Shown here one piece after another: positions 13,401 through 28,400 of a stretch of 64,000 bases of DNA. This stretch comes from Gyrodactylus bullatarudis (Eukaryota; Platyhelminthes; Monogenea; Gyrodactylidea; Gyrodactylidae): assembly GCA_012064415.1 (NCBI GenBank), contig SSNU01000247.1, forward strand, positions 1,860,629-1,924,628, read 5' to 3'. Position 1 is the stretch's first letter, and each line of letters begins with the position of its first letter. Both the position numbers and the translations under genes were made by a program. The notes beneath the pieces were generated by a model. It did not search any database, had not been told where the DNA came from, and saw nothing but the letters and a program-made list of their open reading frames with translations.

Positions 13401-16400
13401 CCATGGCAGTTCCAAATTGTGTGTATGGTTCTTTTGGATGCCCAGATTTGGGTCTTCCTTCATAATGTGGAATTTGATTCCCTGATTTTAAGGTCAGCAA
13501 GTTTATCGCTTGTATTTCTGTAGAGTATCTTGAAATTTCTTTCATTCGCCTCGCATCCGTATCTGTGTTTCTTAATTGATGAGCTGTTTTTGTTCCTAAT
13601 TCCTAATCTTCTCTGCTTTCAACCCATATACCTAGCTCCACAAGATGTCTCAAAGCAGTAAATTATCTTGACCCTTTTCAAAAGTCCTACAAGTAAATTC
13701 AATTTTCTCCTTAATTCGTAGCTGAATCCGTCCCCTTAAAAGTTTAATTTTATGAAAATAGAGATATCTCCTTCAATTTGTTCTACTTATTTTGATGCTT
13801 CATCTTATAAAGCCTTTTGTAAATATTTCTTTAAACCTTTTGGGGTATCCGTTTTCTTTCAGTACTTCTCGGATGTCATCAATCTCATTTAATACTTCTT
13901 TTTATTATTAAGCCTGGCTCACAACTTTATGGGCAAAAACTTGAGAAATGCAGATATTTTCCTGTGTCTGTTTTCTATATAAGTTTCTTTTTAAACCCTC
14001 ATCTGGGTTTCTTCTCAACTTCTAGGAAGCTTATTGAATCAACTTCTTGATGATAAGACCAACAAAAGATTTTTAGATCATTTGGGTTTCATGAACTCAA
14101 AATATGACTCATAACTACTGTAGTATGGATTCAATGTATTATCGATCGAGATTATTTTCATCTACTGTACAAATTTTCAAGATTATGCCCTAATCTGAAG
14201 ACATAAATAATGTTTGATACTACACAGATGAGGCAATCATTACTGTTCTGCTCATTTTCACAGATGAGTGAACCTCTTCTTCTTCTTCTGCTGATTTGGG
14301 ATGAGTCATCCTTATTTGTTCTTCCTTCTGCATCTATGATCCCACTCTGTGGGTTGTATATGTATGTCTTATAGCCATACTTTTATGTCCGGTTATTCTA
14401 CCTCACATCCACATTGTTGAAATGTTCCTAGGGATTTTATTTTCTTTTTTCCCTTCTTGAAATGTATTGAATCAAAATGAAGAGGAAAATTTCAAAATAC
14501 CAATTTCAAGTCAATCAACTTCACAAATATATGGAAAGAGACAAAGTAAAGATTTCGTTTTTTTAACTACAAATCCCCAGGAATGTTATTCCCCCTAGTT
14601 AAAATGTCATAAAAATTTTTTTCTCTCTTTCTCTGTGAATTCCAAATGTATTCTGGGATTATCCCATTTGGCCATATGTTTTTTCTCTTGACTAGTCTCT
14701 ATACATCCTTTTCACTGTTACAGATCAAACTTTTATTCACGCTTGAGTGAGAATTCCAGCCTTATCATTTTGAGCTTCTGCAGCCAGCTTTAGATTACAC
14801 CTACTCTTCCTAACTTTCTGCTGGCCTTGAAATGAAACTTTGGCTCTATTATACCACTTTCTAATTTCTATTACAAAAAATGGTAAAATCATAGATAAAG
14901 GATCAGAACCTAAATGCATTAAGGTTAACCTGGAATCAGTGCCTTAGAGGGTAAAGAATTGTGAATCTTCTTTCATTCTGAAATTACCGAAAATACATTG
15001 ATATCTATTCTCCAGTGTTTGTCCTATTTCTTTTGGTTTTGTCTCAATCCATATGCTATTACTGTATCATTTACAGAATAAAAGTACACAAGTAATTAAT
15101 TTGTACCTTGTGATGAAAATTAAAATTCCCACATAAAAGAGAATGCCTCTTGTTTTATCTTAGCTCTCTCAGCTCTGTCATCCAATAGAAAAAAAAATTG
15201 TCTTCATCTATCCCCGTCTCTTTCCCTCGCTCACACACACTCTGGCTCTTTTGCCCATTCTGAATATTTTTTCTAGGTAGGTAAGCTTCCCCTATTTTTT
15301 TCCTTCTTCTGGCAGGAAACCAGGGAATTGGTGAAGCAAAAACTACTGCTACCCTCTCTCGTTTCACTACTCAGATATACATACATATATACGTACGTAT
15401 GAAAGGGAATAAATGATTGAGTGAATTATCTCCTCGAATGTGTAGCTAAAATTATTATAATTTATGGACGAGAAAAGTAATTCATCTAAAAATATATCAA
15501 ACAAAGTTGAAAGTACACGTGTGTCAGCCAACAACCCCTCTTTCCAGTTCAGTTTATTTGTATAGTAGATTAGAGATTTCCCTTACATTTCTCAAGTGAA
15601 AATCTTTTTACGTTTATAGGGTTTAGCCAATATACCTTCGTTTTTATACAGACCAAACCCTGGCACAGGTGCATTATGTAAATTTCTAATCGGCTTAATT
15701 CTAAGATAGGATTTCTTCCGTATTACGTTGTTTTTGAAGAGGAAAAATCATCTCTCGTTGCGGTTAAGCCCATCATGATGTCGGGATTACTATTTTCTAC
15801 ATTATTAACCAAATTATTCAGAGTAATCTAGGAAAAATCACTTGACGAAATTGAGTGGCAATTCAAGAAATATAGAATATTCTTATCAATTAAAGTCGCA
15901 GAGAAATTATTTTTGATAACTCGCATTCGATTTTTGGTTTATGAATATGTTGTTAAAAAATCTGTAGTTATTTTTAGTTTAAGAGTTATGGATCAAAAAA
16001 TAATCCAATATTTGATCCCTGGGAAAGATCTTTTGATAAAAACGTTTTGAACAAAATTCAATTTTCTTTGAATTAACACGAGTTTAATAGACCGAATGAT
16101 AGACCTTTACGTATCGCAGGAGATTGATGAATTTTCTATCAAATAAACTATTTTCTGAGGCTTGGATGGTTAACAATGAGTGGCTAGAATAACAAAACCA
16201 TTTTAACCATTAGTTTGGTACAAAATGCTTAGAATTGATAATTTTATACAAAATCCAGGTCCACAATAATGAAGCTCTCAACTATAGGTTAATCATATCA
16301 ATTAACTCCTGGCCTTCTTTTTGAGGACAAGATCCAAAATTGTGACCTTTTAAATTTTAATTTATTCAAATAAATCAAGATTTTATCATTCCTCGTCCCG

Positions 16401-19400
16401 TACCACTTATCCCTTAATCAGTGAAATTATCAGAGAATAATAGAGATTTATTATTCGGGAATATTTCTTTCACATATCCAAGGAAGTGGATTTTCTCCCT
16501 ACTAGGTCATTCCAAGAGAATTCTCTCAAATCTTTGCATATTTTTTTCTCATTTCTTTCTACTCCACTATAAATACATCTATATGATTGTATTCATCACT
16601 ATGGTTAATTATGACTAATTATTATCATAGCATCCAACCAACAGCAAGTCCTTAAAGGGAATCTTAGTTTTTTTCAGCTTTCATTGCAATCGAATAAATT
16701 ATTTATGACTCGAAAAAATTACTGATCTAATCTATGAATTCGTTTTTTCACCTCTTCAAGACTTTTATAGATTGAGCTCCTTTTAAGCAATGAAATTCTT
16801 GACAAAAATACACTTGGTCTGATAGTTACAAAATGTAAACGGACTGAATTTTTACATACAATTGAAAAGGATAAAAGTGGAATCATGTGATAATCCATAG
16901 TTGATGTGTTTTTTAGATAAAATCCCATGACTAAAAGATTAGGTATCAAAATTCATGCCCAAAAAAATAATGAAATGTAATTCACTTTTGATTTCTCCTT
17001 CAGCTGATCCACATCACGGTTTAATCAAAATGAATCCTCAGAATCTCACCCAGATATCTTATCAGAATGCTCGGGTTCATCATCCGGGAAAAAAATCTTC
17101 ACAAAATTGTCTGACACAATCGCAACGTTTAAAATTGGCCAAAGACTTAGCTGTGGTCGACACAAACTATAATCTTTTCATAGACCTCCTATCAGAACTC
17201 CAACCGGACACAACAAATGCTGATGACTTGCACCTTCTTCACGACCTCTATCGAACCTGTAAAGGAATGCAAATGAGGATCGTAGAGTTCCTCGTTCAAG
17301 TAGATGATGACAAAGCCATTATGGCCCTTGTTCATGCTAATGATAACTTGAACAGTGCTTTCATCAAGTTAGTTGACCTTTTGTTAAACTTTTACTTGTT
17401 TCAATTTAAAATATTAGTCAGATTTAACCTTTTGAGTAGATTCAATTGGGATTTTCAGATTGAAATATTTTTGCAAATATACGATTCTCAAATACTGCTC
17501 AATCATGTCCCTATTAGATAACTCAATTTAGAATTTAAAATTGATTTGGAAGAGTGTGGAATGATAACAAAGGTTTTACAGAATCAAATAAACCGATATT
17601 TGCATTAAATTTCCAAAAGAAAAATTAAATTTCTGACAGATATTTCATCGTCTATCTTCAAGTATTGTAACTAAATTTCAAAGATGAATCGAGTTCTTCT
17701 AGTTTCAGACTCATTAGTGATAAAAAACTATCCTATCTACACTCCTCATTAGTTCTTATTGCTCTATTGTCCATCCAGAACCAAATCACACTATAGATAA
17801 ATTCTCAAATTATTTGACGACGAACCTGCAATGAAAACTCTTTAGAATTTATCCATTCCTACAGGTGCAAACAAAATTTCATTTCCTCCCTTTTTTCTCT
17901 GTTATTTCTTTCCACGTGACTGAAAAAGAGAAATCAGTTTATTCCTCATAGAGGAGCAATAACATGTCCCATGTAATTTTTCGTGATAATACAGAATAAC
18001 AACAGAACGAGAATATTTGTCAACCACCCCCAATGGACGATATATCCTCTCCAGTCTCTTTCGTTCAAGTGTAACAACATTAAACTGTCACTTTTTTGTC
18101 ATATGCCAGTTTTGTTCTTAAAGTATGATTTTTTCATCTCCCAGATTATAAACTAAATTTTTACATACACTTGGTCACTTTCAAATTTGTATTTAATCAA
18201 ATGTATAGTTTGCTTGTTGAGGGTTTACAAGTTAAACTCGTAATTTTGAGAGTCGGTTGATATGAAGTTGGGAATCTATGATTTTTACAGAATCTGTTAA
18301 AGATTTTTTTGAATCCCACTTTCTTTTTTCTTCTCTACCAGTTGAAGAAAAAAATTCTGAAAAAAAAATATTTTTATGGAAAATATGGCCATTTTTTAAA
18401 TTTAAATTTGGCGCCAAAATTGAATTTTGAATCGAAAATTTTTATTGATTTGAAAGTTGGAGGGTGATCAAAAGAGGTTTTTCAGGATCAAGATTAGATA
18501 AGAAAGTTACCCCATTTTCGAGAGATTTTGAATTGGGTTAATCTCAAAAGTAGCCCCATTTATTCCAAAATTTCCGAAAGTAGCCCCAAAGTGGGAATAA
18601 TCCTAAAACTAGCCCATTCTAGAAAATTTATCTCAGATTTAGCCCCAAAAATTTCCAAAATTAACCCCATCGTAATTCAGTTCATCGTTCTCAACTGAAT
18701 TATAAAGATAATAGCGTACCGCCGGACAAAAAGTCCCGAGGGTAGAGATGGAATAGATCGGTATATGCAGGAATATATATATAATAGAGGGGGGTTACGG
18801 ACTTTATTCATTAATTAAAAATAGGTTATATTTCTCCATAAAAGTTTTATTGAAAATTTTTCTTTGGTATTCATCTTCTTTTCTCATCCTTAGAACTTAT
18901 TCTTAATTCCAAATAATAAAACTTTCTAATTTAACAAAAGAATTCAGTATTTTGTTGTCGTCTGAATCTTCTAGATATTTGAGGCTCCGCCAAACTGTTT
19001 TGTAGTTTGTATCGATACCAAATTCACTCTTGACAATATTTACTGCACTTTGAGGTTTAAAAATGTTGAATTTGTATGAGGTTAAAATCCTTTTGAGTTC
19101 ATTTGATTTGACTTTACATGAGTTAACGATACAGGAATGACTTTTAAATGAAGTATAGTATTCCATTATTTCTCTGACTAAAGCGCACGAAGGCTTCACA
19201 ATCTTTAACAGTACAGATCCAAATATAGCACTTGTTGTTATTTTTCTTAACTTTGAATGATTTCTGAGTAACAATCGAATACTTCTGAATGAAAGGCCTC
19301 TTTTTTCATTAAAATAATTTTTTTCTTCAAAAGGTAAAAGTGGGCAACATGAGTAGGATTCCAAAAAATCTTAAACATATTCGAATTCTTGATGCAAAAT

Positions 19401-22400
19401 TCGAGATTTCTGTAAAAATCATAGATTCCCAACTTCATATCAAATAGCTTTAGATTTCCGCAAATGATTTCGAATTCTTGTCTACTCTCGTAGAAATTCA
19501 GAGACAAAATTACAGTTTTTCAGCCTTTCCTTCATTCCAATTGCTCATTTAATGTCTAATAGATATAATTAAAGATTGACTTATTGAAAACTCTAGCTAG
19601 GACGTTATGAATCCACGGATCCATTGTGGAAGTGAGGCTAGATTGTGTGGTATAATTTCCCAATGAATATTTTATCCACATCTTTTTTTGCACAAGCAAA
19701 ATTGCGTGAATAATGATACTAAACTCTCTGATGATTCCTACATTGTCCCTGCATAGTCTCTGCATAGATTCTTTTACTGGATACAAATCAATTATTCATC
19801 CAGATTTTGTCTAGGGAAATACAAAATTTGTCTAATATGTATTAAAATAATAATTTTCTTTAATCAATCTTCTTGTTATACTGTATAGCTTGGCTTAAAT
19901 ATAGTGGGCTATTAGCTATAAAATTTGCTATAAAAAGGGCAATTGATTTTGAGCCAAATACCCATGGACTTAGTCACCCGGTTAATAGACAAGTGGTTAA
20001 TGAGATTGCTTTCAAGTTAAGACAATCATGGAATAGAGAATAGTTCAATTTCATATTTAACAGTTTACTTTGATTATCTCGAGTAATTAGTTAACACCCC
20101 AGGACTTTTTTTGATTTTTCACGTGTTTTTTCTAAATATCAATGTTATTAGGAAATTTAATAATTATTAGTAAAAATATGTATATTGAGGCCAAATGTAC
20201 ATTTCTTAAGCTTTTAAGAATATATTAAAGATTTATAAATTATTTAGGAAAGAAATAGTAAATTTCAAAGAAATGTAAGCTAAAAAAACACCAAAACTCT
20301 CCAGTGATTAGCAACAGTGGAGAGAAAAAGCTCACATGGGCCAGGGTATAGTTGGAGGAATTAAAAATCCTTTTATGAGATAAAATTTTAAATTAATCCT
20401 TCTCTTATTCAATTTTGCAGGTTTAACAGATTTGAAAAGTACCGTCAACGCTATTTACGCTCATCACTGGCAACAATGCCACAATGCGATTCCAATAATC
20501 CTAGTTACCTTCCCATAATTGGAATTACTGACGATCCACAATCTCAAGTTATACAAGCATCATCTCGATTTCCTCATGTCAACAGTGAACAACCGGGCCA
20601 GGGAATGTTAGATGCAACTCAAATTCAGGACAATGATTCCCGGTGAGTCATATTTGAATCTCATTTGTATCTAAATGAATGTGCTCTACCTGGTTAGAAC
20701 GTCATTACCCAATTTATTAATCATTTCAAGATTAAAATTATAATCATAATTTGACATTTTTATTGGAGATATTTAGTGCTGATTACACTTGATAATGATA
20801 GTTTTTAAGTCAAAACTTGTACAATGTACATGTAATAAAAAATGCCAATTTATTTTGTGGAGAAAGTAAATTATACATCTTTATGAAGATAGAATCATCA
20901 AGATCAAAGGTATTAAAGTAACTAATTCATAGGTTATTCTGCTAAAAATTTAGACAAGGCGGTTAGAATTTCCCAAAATAGTATGTCAAATGTTTTAAAA
21001 CTTTATTCATTTTTAAAATGAAACCCCCTAGACCCTATAATGAGGATAGAAACCTCATTTTAAGGAAAACGTTGTGATTGCATTTTACTTTTACTGAGAA
21101 GAAAATTTTCACGTTAAATTTGTGAAGATTGTTGCCTTCTCAAATGTTCCCAGTAATCCTCAAATTCATTCTTTTGACCGTTTATGACTAAAACTCGTTC
21201 ATATTGTTCACTCGTTACCATTATGCTTATCCATCATCAATAAAGGACTACTTCATTTTAATTCTCTGAAAATTGTCTCTAAAAATATACATAAAAGTAC
21301 ACCTGTCCACTTTTTCAGTATCATAAATGTTATAAATGCTTATGTACTGCTACCCAACTATTTAGTATAGCATGGAGAATAGAATTTAATGTTAAAAATG
21401 TACATTAATTATTAGTTTGTGTCAACTTGTTGACCAATATATACATACATTTTGTTGAATAGAGATATAAATACACATAATTTATAGTAGGATATGTATT
21501 TATTTGGATTTTAAATGTCAAAAAGTTCCTTTCTTAATCCACGAATAAAATGGGAAGACTTTATTTTTCAAATCTTTAACTACTTATTTTATTTTGAACT
21601 TGACTAAAATGCGAGAAGAATAAGTAAAACTTTTATCTACTTCTGAGTAAACAGCCAATTATAATGATATGACTCTTGAGTCATTATAATTAGTATGGAA
21701 GCCTGCATTTGAAAAAGGTTTTTGATTTTGCAGGGCAGCTCATTTACGTTCTCTCTTCTGTAAGCATTTTGATGGTCGAATTGCTCATTTTTAGCGTCTA
21801 ATCAATTTTGAAAAGAACGAATTTTTCTCAAACTCTATTTCCAAATTTGTATTTCTCGTCTAATGATAATCTGAAATGCCAGTATCAAATTGCTTTAAAT
21901 CTTTGAAATCCTGACCATGCTGAGAAAAATATAGAGTTTTTTGTAAAAATAGTTGTAAATTCTCATCTTTATTTCTTTAGCTAGCTTAAGTATATAGAAA
22001 GGTATGTACTTTATGAATTATTATATTAATCATTTGTACTAGAATAAAATGTGTATTTTCAAATAAACAAGGAAATCTCATCATTATCATTCAAGAAATT
22101 CTATCAACAAAAGGGGATTATTGTTTTGGAAAACTGTCATCTTTCCCTGCCTAGTCCCTCTAATTCTTTCTTTCATTTCTCTTCCTTCTATATTTTCTCT
22201 CCCTGACCAGGTAAGGCTACTGGAATGGGTTGGGAAGAATACAAGATTTATATAGTTTTATTTCCAATCACCATCCGTCTCTCATTCAATAGTAGAGATT
22301 ACTACTGCCTTCTCTTATTTATCTGATTCATTTTTATTCACAAAAAGACCGTGTTTTTTTAAGGTGCATCGATCCAATAGAATTTAGTGTCATATTTTAA

Positions 22401-25400
22401 CAGGAATTAATCCCCTCAATCACAGTAGTTAATTTTTTTTATCAAGACAAAATCATATTTTTTTAAAGCAATCAATATTTTTGAGCAAAAATTTAAAGGA
22501 AAATTCTTGATAAAAATGATAAATACGCAGTTTTATATCATAATACACTTAAAAGTGTAAACTATGAGATTTTAATCAGTATTACTATAATACTTGAAAT
22601 GACAGAAGAACAAATGTATATCGCAACATTAATCATAATTATGATTACATTTATAAATGTATAAAAAGGTAAATTCAATAATTTAGATACTGCAAAGAGT
22701 CTTATGAAACAGATTATCAAATCAGGAAGACAAGATATAATTAACATGAAAGCAAGCGTGAAACATTCCTAGCGAAAACTAGAGAAATTTACTCAGTTCT
22801 ACTATCCAGATTGAGAAAAAATGGTTTTAGAAAGTATGCCAAATCGCAGATTCAGAAACTGGAGCAAAAAGTCAAGGAGGGAGATGACTGTGTCACACTT
22901 TTGCGGAATCCATGCTATCAAACACACCAAATGTTAATGTTGAACAAGCTGCTTTTGTATTCTTACATAGTGTTGTTCACACCGGAATTTCTCGCGGATC
23001 GTGGTGATACTAAATATGAACTTGAATTGTTTTCCTTTGGTTAATAAAGATGGTGATATCTTTCGGAGAATTCTTGCCTTTAAATTATAATTGATAATTA
23101 ACTAATTATTTTTAAAGCAAATTTTGATACAAGATTGGCAATCTATGATCACAATTTTTTCATCAATGAAAACATTAAACCAATCAGATTTCTTCTCAAC
23201 TTTAGTCAGTTAATTCTAACCCGTCATATTTGGATTAATTTCCATAGACTTCAAAGATATATTCTTATACTTATTCCTCATGTTTCCTAGACTTCTTATG
23301 TCATTTTTTGTAGCTGAATAAATCTTAGTGGTTCATGAATTATTTAAAGTTTCTTTTAAACAGAATTATGTCTTGACAAAGTTGTCTGTCCCATATTTTT
23401 GACCCGCTGTTACTTGAAGGGTTAATTAACGTTATTTACGAGATCTGGATTCGCATTGCTTGATCACACAAGTTATGATTCACATCTTTTCAATAAAACT
23501 CTCCAATGAGTAGCAACAATAGTGAGAAAAGCTTACATTGGGCACATTACCGTAGGGGAGCTGATTTTCAATTTTTTGATCATTTTCACTCCTTGAAAAC
23601 ACAGTATAACAAAATTGCAAAAAATATTTTCCTAGTGAATAAAACCAAATAAATCTTGTAGAGCATGTTGAGTTTAGTTGAAGTTCAAATTTTAAGAAAA
23701 TTTGTACGTGTATTTTTCGAACTATGTTTTCTCCCAGCTCTACTAGGAAAAATTCAAGCCTAACAAAAGGTCAACAAATCACCATTCCGTAAAAGAAAAA
23801 AAAATGTTTTCGATGAAAAAATTTTCATTCAGAAACATACATTTTACGATTTCTCCGAATTTCATATATATTTCAACTTGGAATTATTTTTTCAATATTA
23901 TTCATAGATAATATTTTCAATTTAAATATCTCATTCAAAATTATTCGCTATTTTAGTTTTTTTTATTTTCCGTCAAAATTCGTCTTTTTTGTTTAATTCT
24001 GATTCTTAAAATAAACTTTTAATCACTCTCTCATTTCGAAATCGAAATTTGAAAAATGACTAAATTCCAAAAAGTCCATAACAAATTCGTATGCTAAAAA
24101 TCATAGATCCCCAACTTTAGATTAGGTTTGATCGAGAATTCCTTTCTAACTAATACACCTATATGCTGGATACAACAACAGGTCTTCCTGCTCCAAGACA
24201 TTAAGACACAACACTCACGTTACAATTAGTTAGGGGGTATTTCAGCAGAATGTAGAATCATCATTAAAAACTGTACTTTTTTCAGCTATATTCTGCTTGC
24301 TTGCTAGTTTGTTTGTTTTCCTCCGAGTACTCGAGATCATTTTTCTTCCTTGTATAATTATCTCAATAGTTTTCTATCATCTCCACTCTTGTTGTTTGCT
24401 TGCCTAACGTACAAATAGCACACATTCTATTTTTGGTTACTACTGCGCTACCATTTCTGTATTATTTCTGTCAATGGATAATAATCATCATTTATAATCT
24501 TCTTCTTCGATCATTATTTTGCCCAAAGGGAAGTTTGTTAATTCCTCAGATTTCAATAGTATAATATACCTAGATAACTAGCAGTTTAAACTAGAGAAAC
24601 TTTAACGGCCAGATGATCTAATTAATGAGAAATTCATTAACAGGATTATTGGAACACTAGGGAATATGTAGATATATGAAGCTCCAACCTCTTAAACCGG
24701 CTTGATATTTACATAGAAATATTATACAGTTTTGGAATCCTCTGATTGGTTCTTCACTGATAAGGGGAAGTAGGGAGGCTGCAGTGACCATTAAAAGATG
24801 ATCATTCGTTCAAAGCTTACTTACTTGATAGTAAGATTACAAAAGGATTCTGAAAAATATGAACCTAGGAGATGTCGGATTCTTTTTAACTTGAAGGGAA
24901 GCTGAAAACACATATAATGATTATTTGGTGCAAGAGTACAAGAAATTTAAAGATTCATTTTCTCTAAATATTCGGAAAGCTCTTGATAATAATTACAGTT
25001 TTAATTTTTTTATAATGTCTGTTATAGATATGGACAATTACCATAACGTAGAATGATTAAATCTCAATACATTTTTGTTTCATTATTGTAAAATCTGCAA
25101 TGGAATTCTGAAAAATACTCAATTTGATAGAATATTTGCGATGATATGATTCACGTAATTTTTCAAATATTGAATTATCTAATTTCGCAATCTGCGTGTT
25201 CAGAAAAACTACTCTTTTAACCTTCAATTGCCCTGGTCTATGTGAGCTTTTTCGTCTTCCTCTTCACTGTTGCTATTTATTGAAGAGTTTTGGTGTTTTT
25301 TTCAGCTCACAGTATATTCTCATACTTTTCAACTTTTACTATATTTCTTTAAAAATTTGTAAAATATTATTTTCAATGAATTCTTAACTTTTATCATTAT

Positions 25401-28400
25401 TTATGTGTCACTACTGATGAACCATAAAGAAATTTAAATTTAATGAATGAAATCTTTTTCTTCCATACCTACAAATATGATAGAATATCCTAAACATATG
25501 TCCTGAAAGAAGATTACTCTATCAGTTTGTAGAAACTAAGAGAGCTAGACAAAACTAAACCTCTTACTAATTTCCGATTTTCACGCTAACATATCTGATT
25601 GATACCCCCTCTCATCCAAATAAAGTAACTCTTTTTGAACTGATAACATGTTTGGATCATACGCATATTTCCGATCCTACATGTGCGAAATTAGAAAAGT
25701 TTGAATTGAATTTTCAGGTCAATCTCTCCTGATTGCTTTATACTACGACAAGCCACTTGTGATAAATCATTTCTACCAAGTACACACTATATTAGTTTCC
25801 TGTAGTCTTTCGTGTGTGTGGGAATATAGGAGATCAAATTCAATTGGATTCTAGTCTCTCTTGAATTCTGATGCAGAAACTTTCCAAAAAATCTATCAAA
25901 CTTTAATAGCTTGTTTTTTTAATTTCAATACAAGACTTAACAAATGATAATTTGGACTAAAAGAATTACTACCTTCTCCTCCAAATCTATTAAATTCAAA
26001 TTATAATAAATAACTGAAAAAATAGAACCCTTCAATAAACAGCACCAGTGAAAAGAAAGGTATGAATGTTACAAGAGTAGTTTTTCTGAACACACAGACT
26101 TTGTTTTATTGGTGATTGACGAAGAAGGATTTCTCCTTCGCTGTCATCATCCCCGTTTTCAAAGAGAATTTTTAAAAATTTATATAAAAACCCGAGTGAT
26201 GACAGTCAAGACGTTTGGGTAAAAGAGAAATTCTTCATAAATCTATATAAACCAGAGTTATGTGTTCAAAAGAATTATTCCTATAACCTCCAACTACCTT
26301 GGCCTATGTAAGCTTTTTCACTTTTCTCTCCACTGTTGCAATTTGTATTGGAGAGTTTTGGTGTCTTTTCAGCTTACATTTATTCTAATTTTCTTCAACT
26401 TTTACTATACTTCTTTCATAATTTGTAAATTATTATTTTCATTCATCTTTTATCAAAGAGACACTACTGATGAACCTACTTATGATTTTATGTGGATTTG
26501 AAGGATTTACGTGAATATTTCTATCGTAATAATCACCTAAGAGATAACAATATTATAAATTGAATTTATTTTATCTGCAATATCAAAATCATGAAAATTG
26601 GCTGGCTATAATAAAGAGCCTTCAAAGTTACTTTCTTGGTACATTCTCTTAGTTTCAAAAGACAAAATTTATCAACTCGAGCAGATTTGTAAATCAATTA
26701 AGCCATCTGTACTTTAGTGTCTCCAGGGAGTTGTTTCTCTTTTATTTTCATCTTTTATTCTTGACTGCCCAAAGGTATATAACATGATATCCTGAGAAGG
26801 AGTGTGAATCTCGACAAATCTATCTCATGCTTTTACCTGGCTTAAAACATATTTTCATAATGTACTTCCAAAGTGTCTATAAAAATCTTGATATCTATAT
26901 TAGATTAAGGAAAATTCTAAAAAACCTATTTCCTCAATAAATAAAAAGGGCATAAAAATTACGTGTCATAAATTTTACAATTTTATAATTTAAGTTTATG
27001 CACAATTCTTGTCAGACCTCTTTCGAGATTTCTTTATCCGTCTTTAGAGTCTTTATATTTAGTCAATAAATCAAATTCATTCTACTCGAAAGAGTTCCAC
27101 TCCAATGCTTGAGCGATCAGTGGAGATCAATTGTCAAATTATATCTTAAATATTACACTTTTCTTTGATCTGATTAGACAAAACTGTTTGGCATAAAATT
27201 TTGATTTTAATGGCTGAGATTTCAATGTTGATCTTAATTCATGTTTTATGATGACATGGGATAAGTGCTATAGTCTTTTATTATATCTAATTCGATGCGG
27301 ATAAGCCAAACATCTTGCCTTGGACGCTTTTAGTCTTTATTGAGACTCCTCAGTAAACCATAGAGCGTTAATAGTCCAAAACTTGGACCAAATGAAACAC
27401 ATCTATGCCTGGCAGACATGTCTGGATTGTTTCGTTACCAACTTATAAGATTTGTGACTTTTCCCCATAAAATTAAAGATAATAAAAGACTATAAATTGG
27501 ATAGGTACTCATATCCAACCATCAGAGTAGTCTGATTGGTATTGGCGAAGGAAACAACCCAGCCGAATAGATGCAAGATTTATTCTGACTGATAAAAAAA
27601 GAAATCATTATTCATTTCAGTTCAATGAAAGAGGAAAAAAAGATACTCCTTCCCTTGGAAGCAAAGTGATAGGAATCTTTTGTCTGAGAAATTTATTTTT
27701 CAATTAAATTTTGCATTCTACAGCTCAGAGTCTTGATTTCTCCTTGGCTGGAAATTCTCGAGGAGAGATAAAATTAATTACATTTCTCTTTTTTGTTGTT
27801 TGGAAAAGTTGGAGGAACTACCACTGATGCTTGTACTATAGAATCATGAATCATTGTTGCTAAAGCCGGTATATATACTATAAACAAAACTTTTCATGTC
27901 ATTCTGCCTAATGGGCTGGATGTATATATCTCCTTGCTTTTTATAATTAGGCAAAGTGAATATTGACCAATTCTTTTCCCAAAAAACACACACATGGAAC
28001 TACTAACTGAATCTGTTTTAATATCCTGGCTTGTAGACTTTCATCTCTGCTAGAATCACGAATTAAATTTTACAAAATATTCAAATCACAAGAACCCATC
28101 ACATGTAAATGGATTTAAATTAAAGTCTTTATTCGTTCATACAAGTTGATAACATCTTTATATCATAATAATTTCCAAATGAATTGCCATAAATACACTT
28201 TTCTAAATGTGTATTCGATAAGTTGTATTCTATTAGGAAGCAATTTTGTTTTGGTGTGATTAATTCGAAAATGACTCTCTCACTATCAAACTCATCGAAA
28301 CAATCCAGATTTATTTGTCAATCTTTCATCTAATTGCAGTTTATTTTACACTCAGCTTAATGGAGCCATCTATAGATTTCCGTCTGAATGAGATACTCGT

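Larger units (their letters stand above)
7450..17003. other. TOM1 intron, 9.55 kb
   Basis: No coding exon seen. It holds a hammerhead-like repeat end near 6935-6975 just upstream, GIY-YIG fragments at 11590-11800 and 13385-13600, the structured Penelope-type segment at 12407-12476, and CA/TA microsatellites near 12560 and 12710. The remaining open frames are short AT-rich shadows. Confidence 0.6.
17368..20420. other. TOM1 intron, 3.05 kb
   Basis: Contains the long-terminal-repeat element at 18252-19453 and a GIY-YIG family 2 tail at 20165-20365. Nothing else is supported. Confidence 0.6.

Noticed and set aside
22562..22747. 61-codon hydrophobic frame on the - strand
   Set aside because: Ile/Val-rich translation of AT-rich DNA, adjacent to but not part of the orphan-gene fragment.
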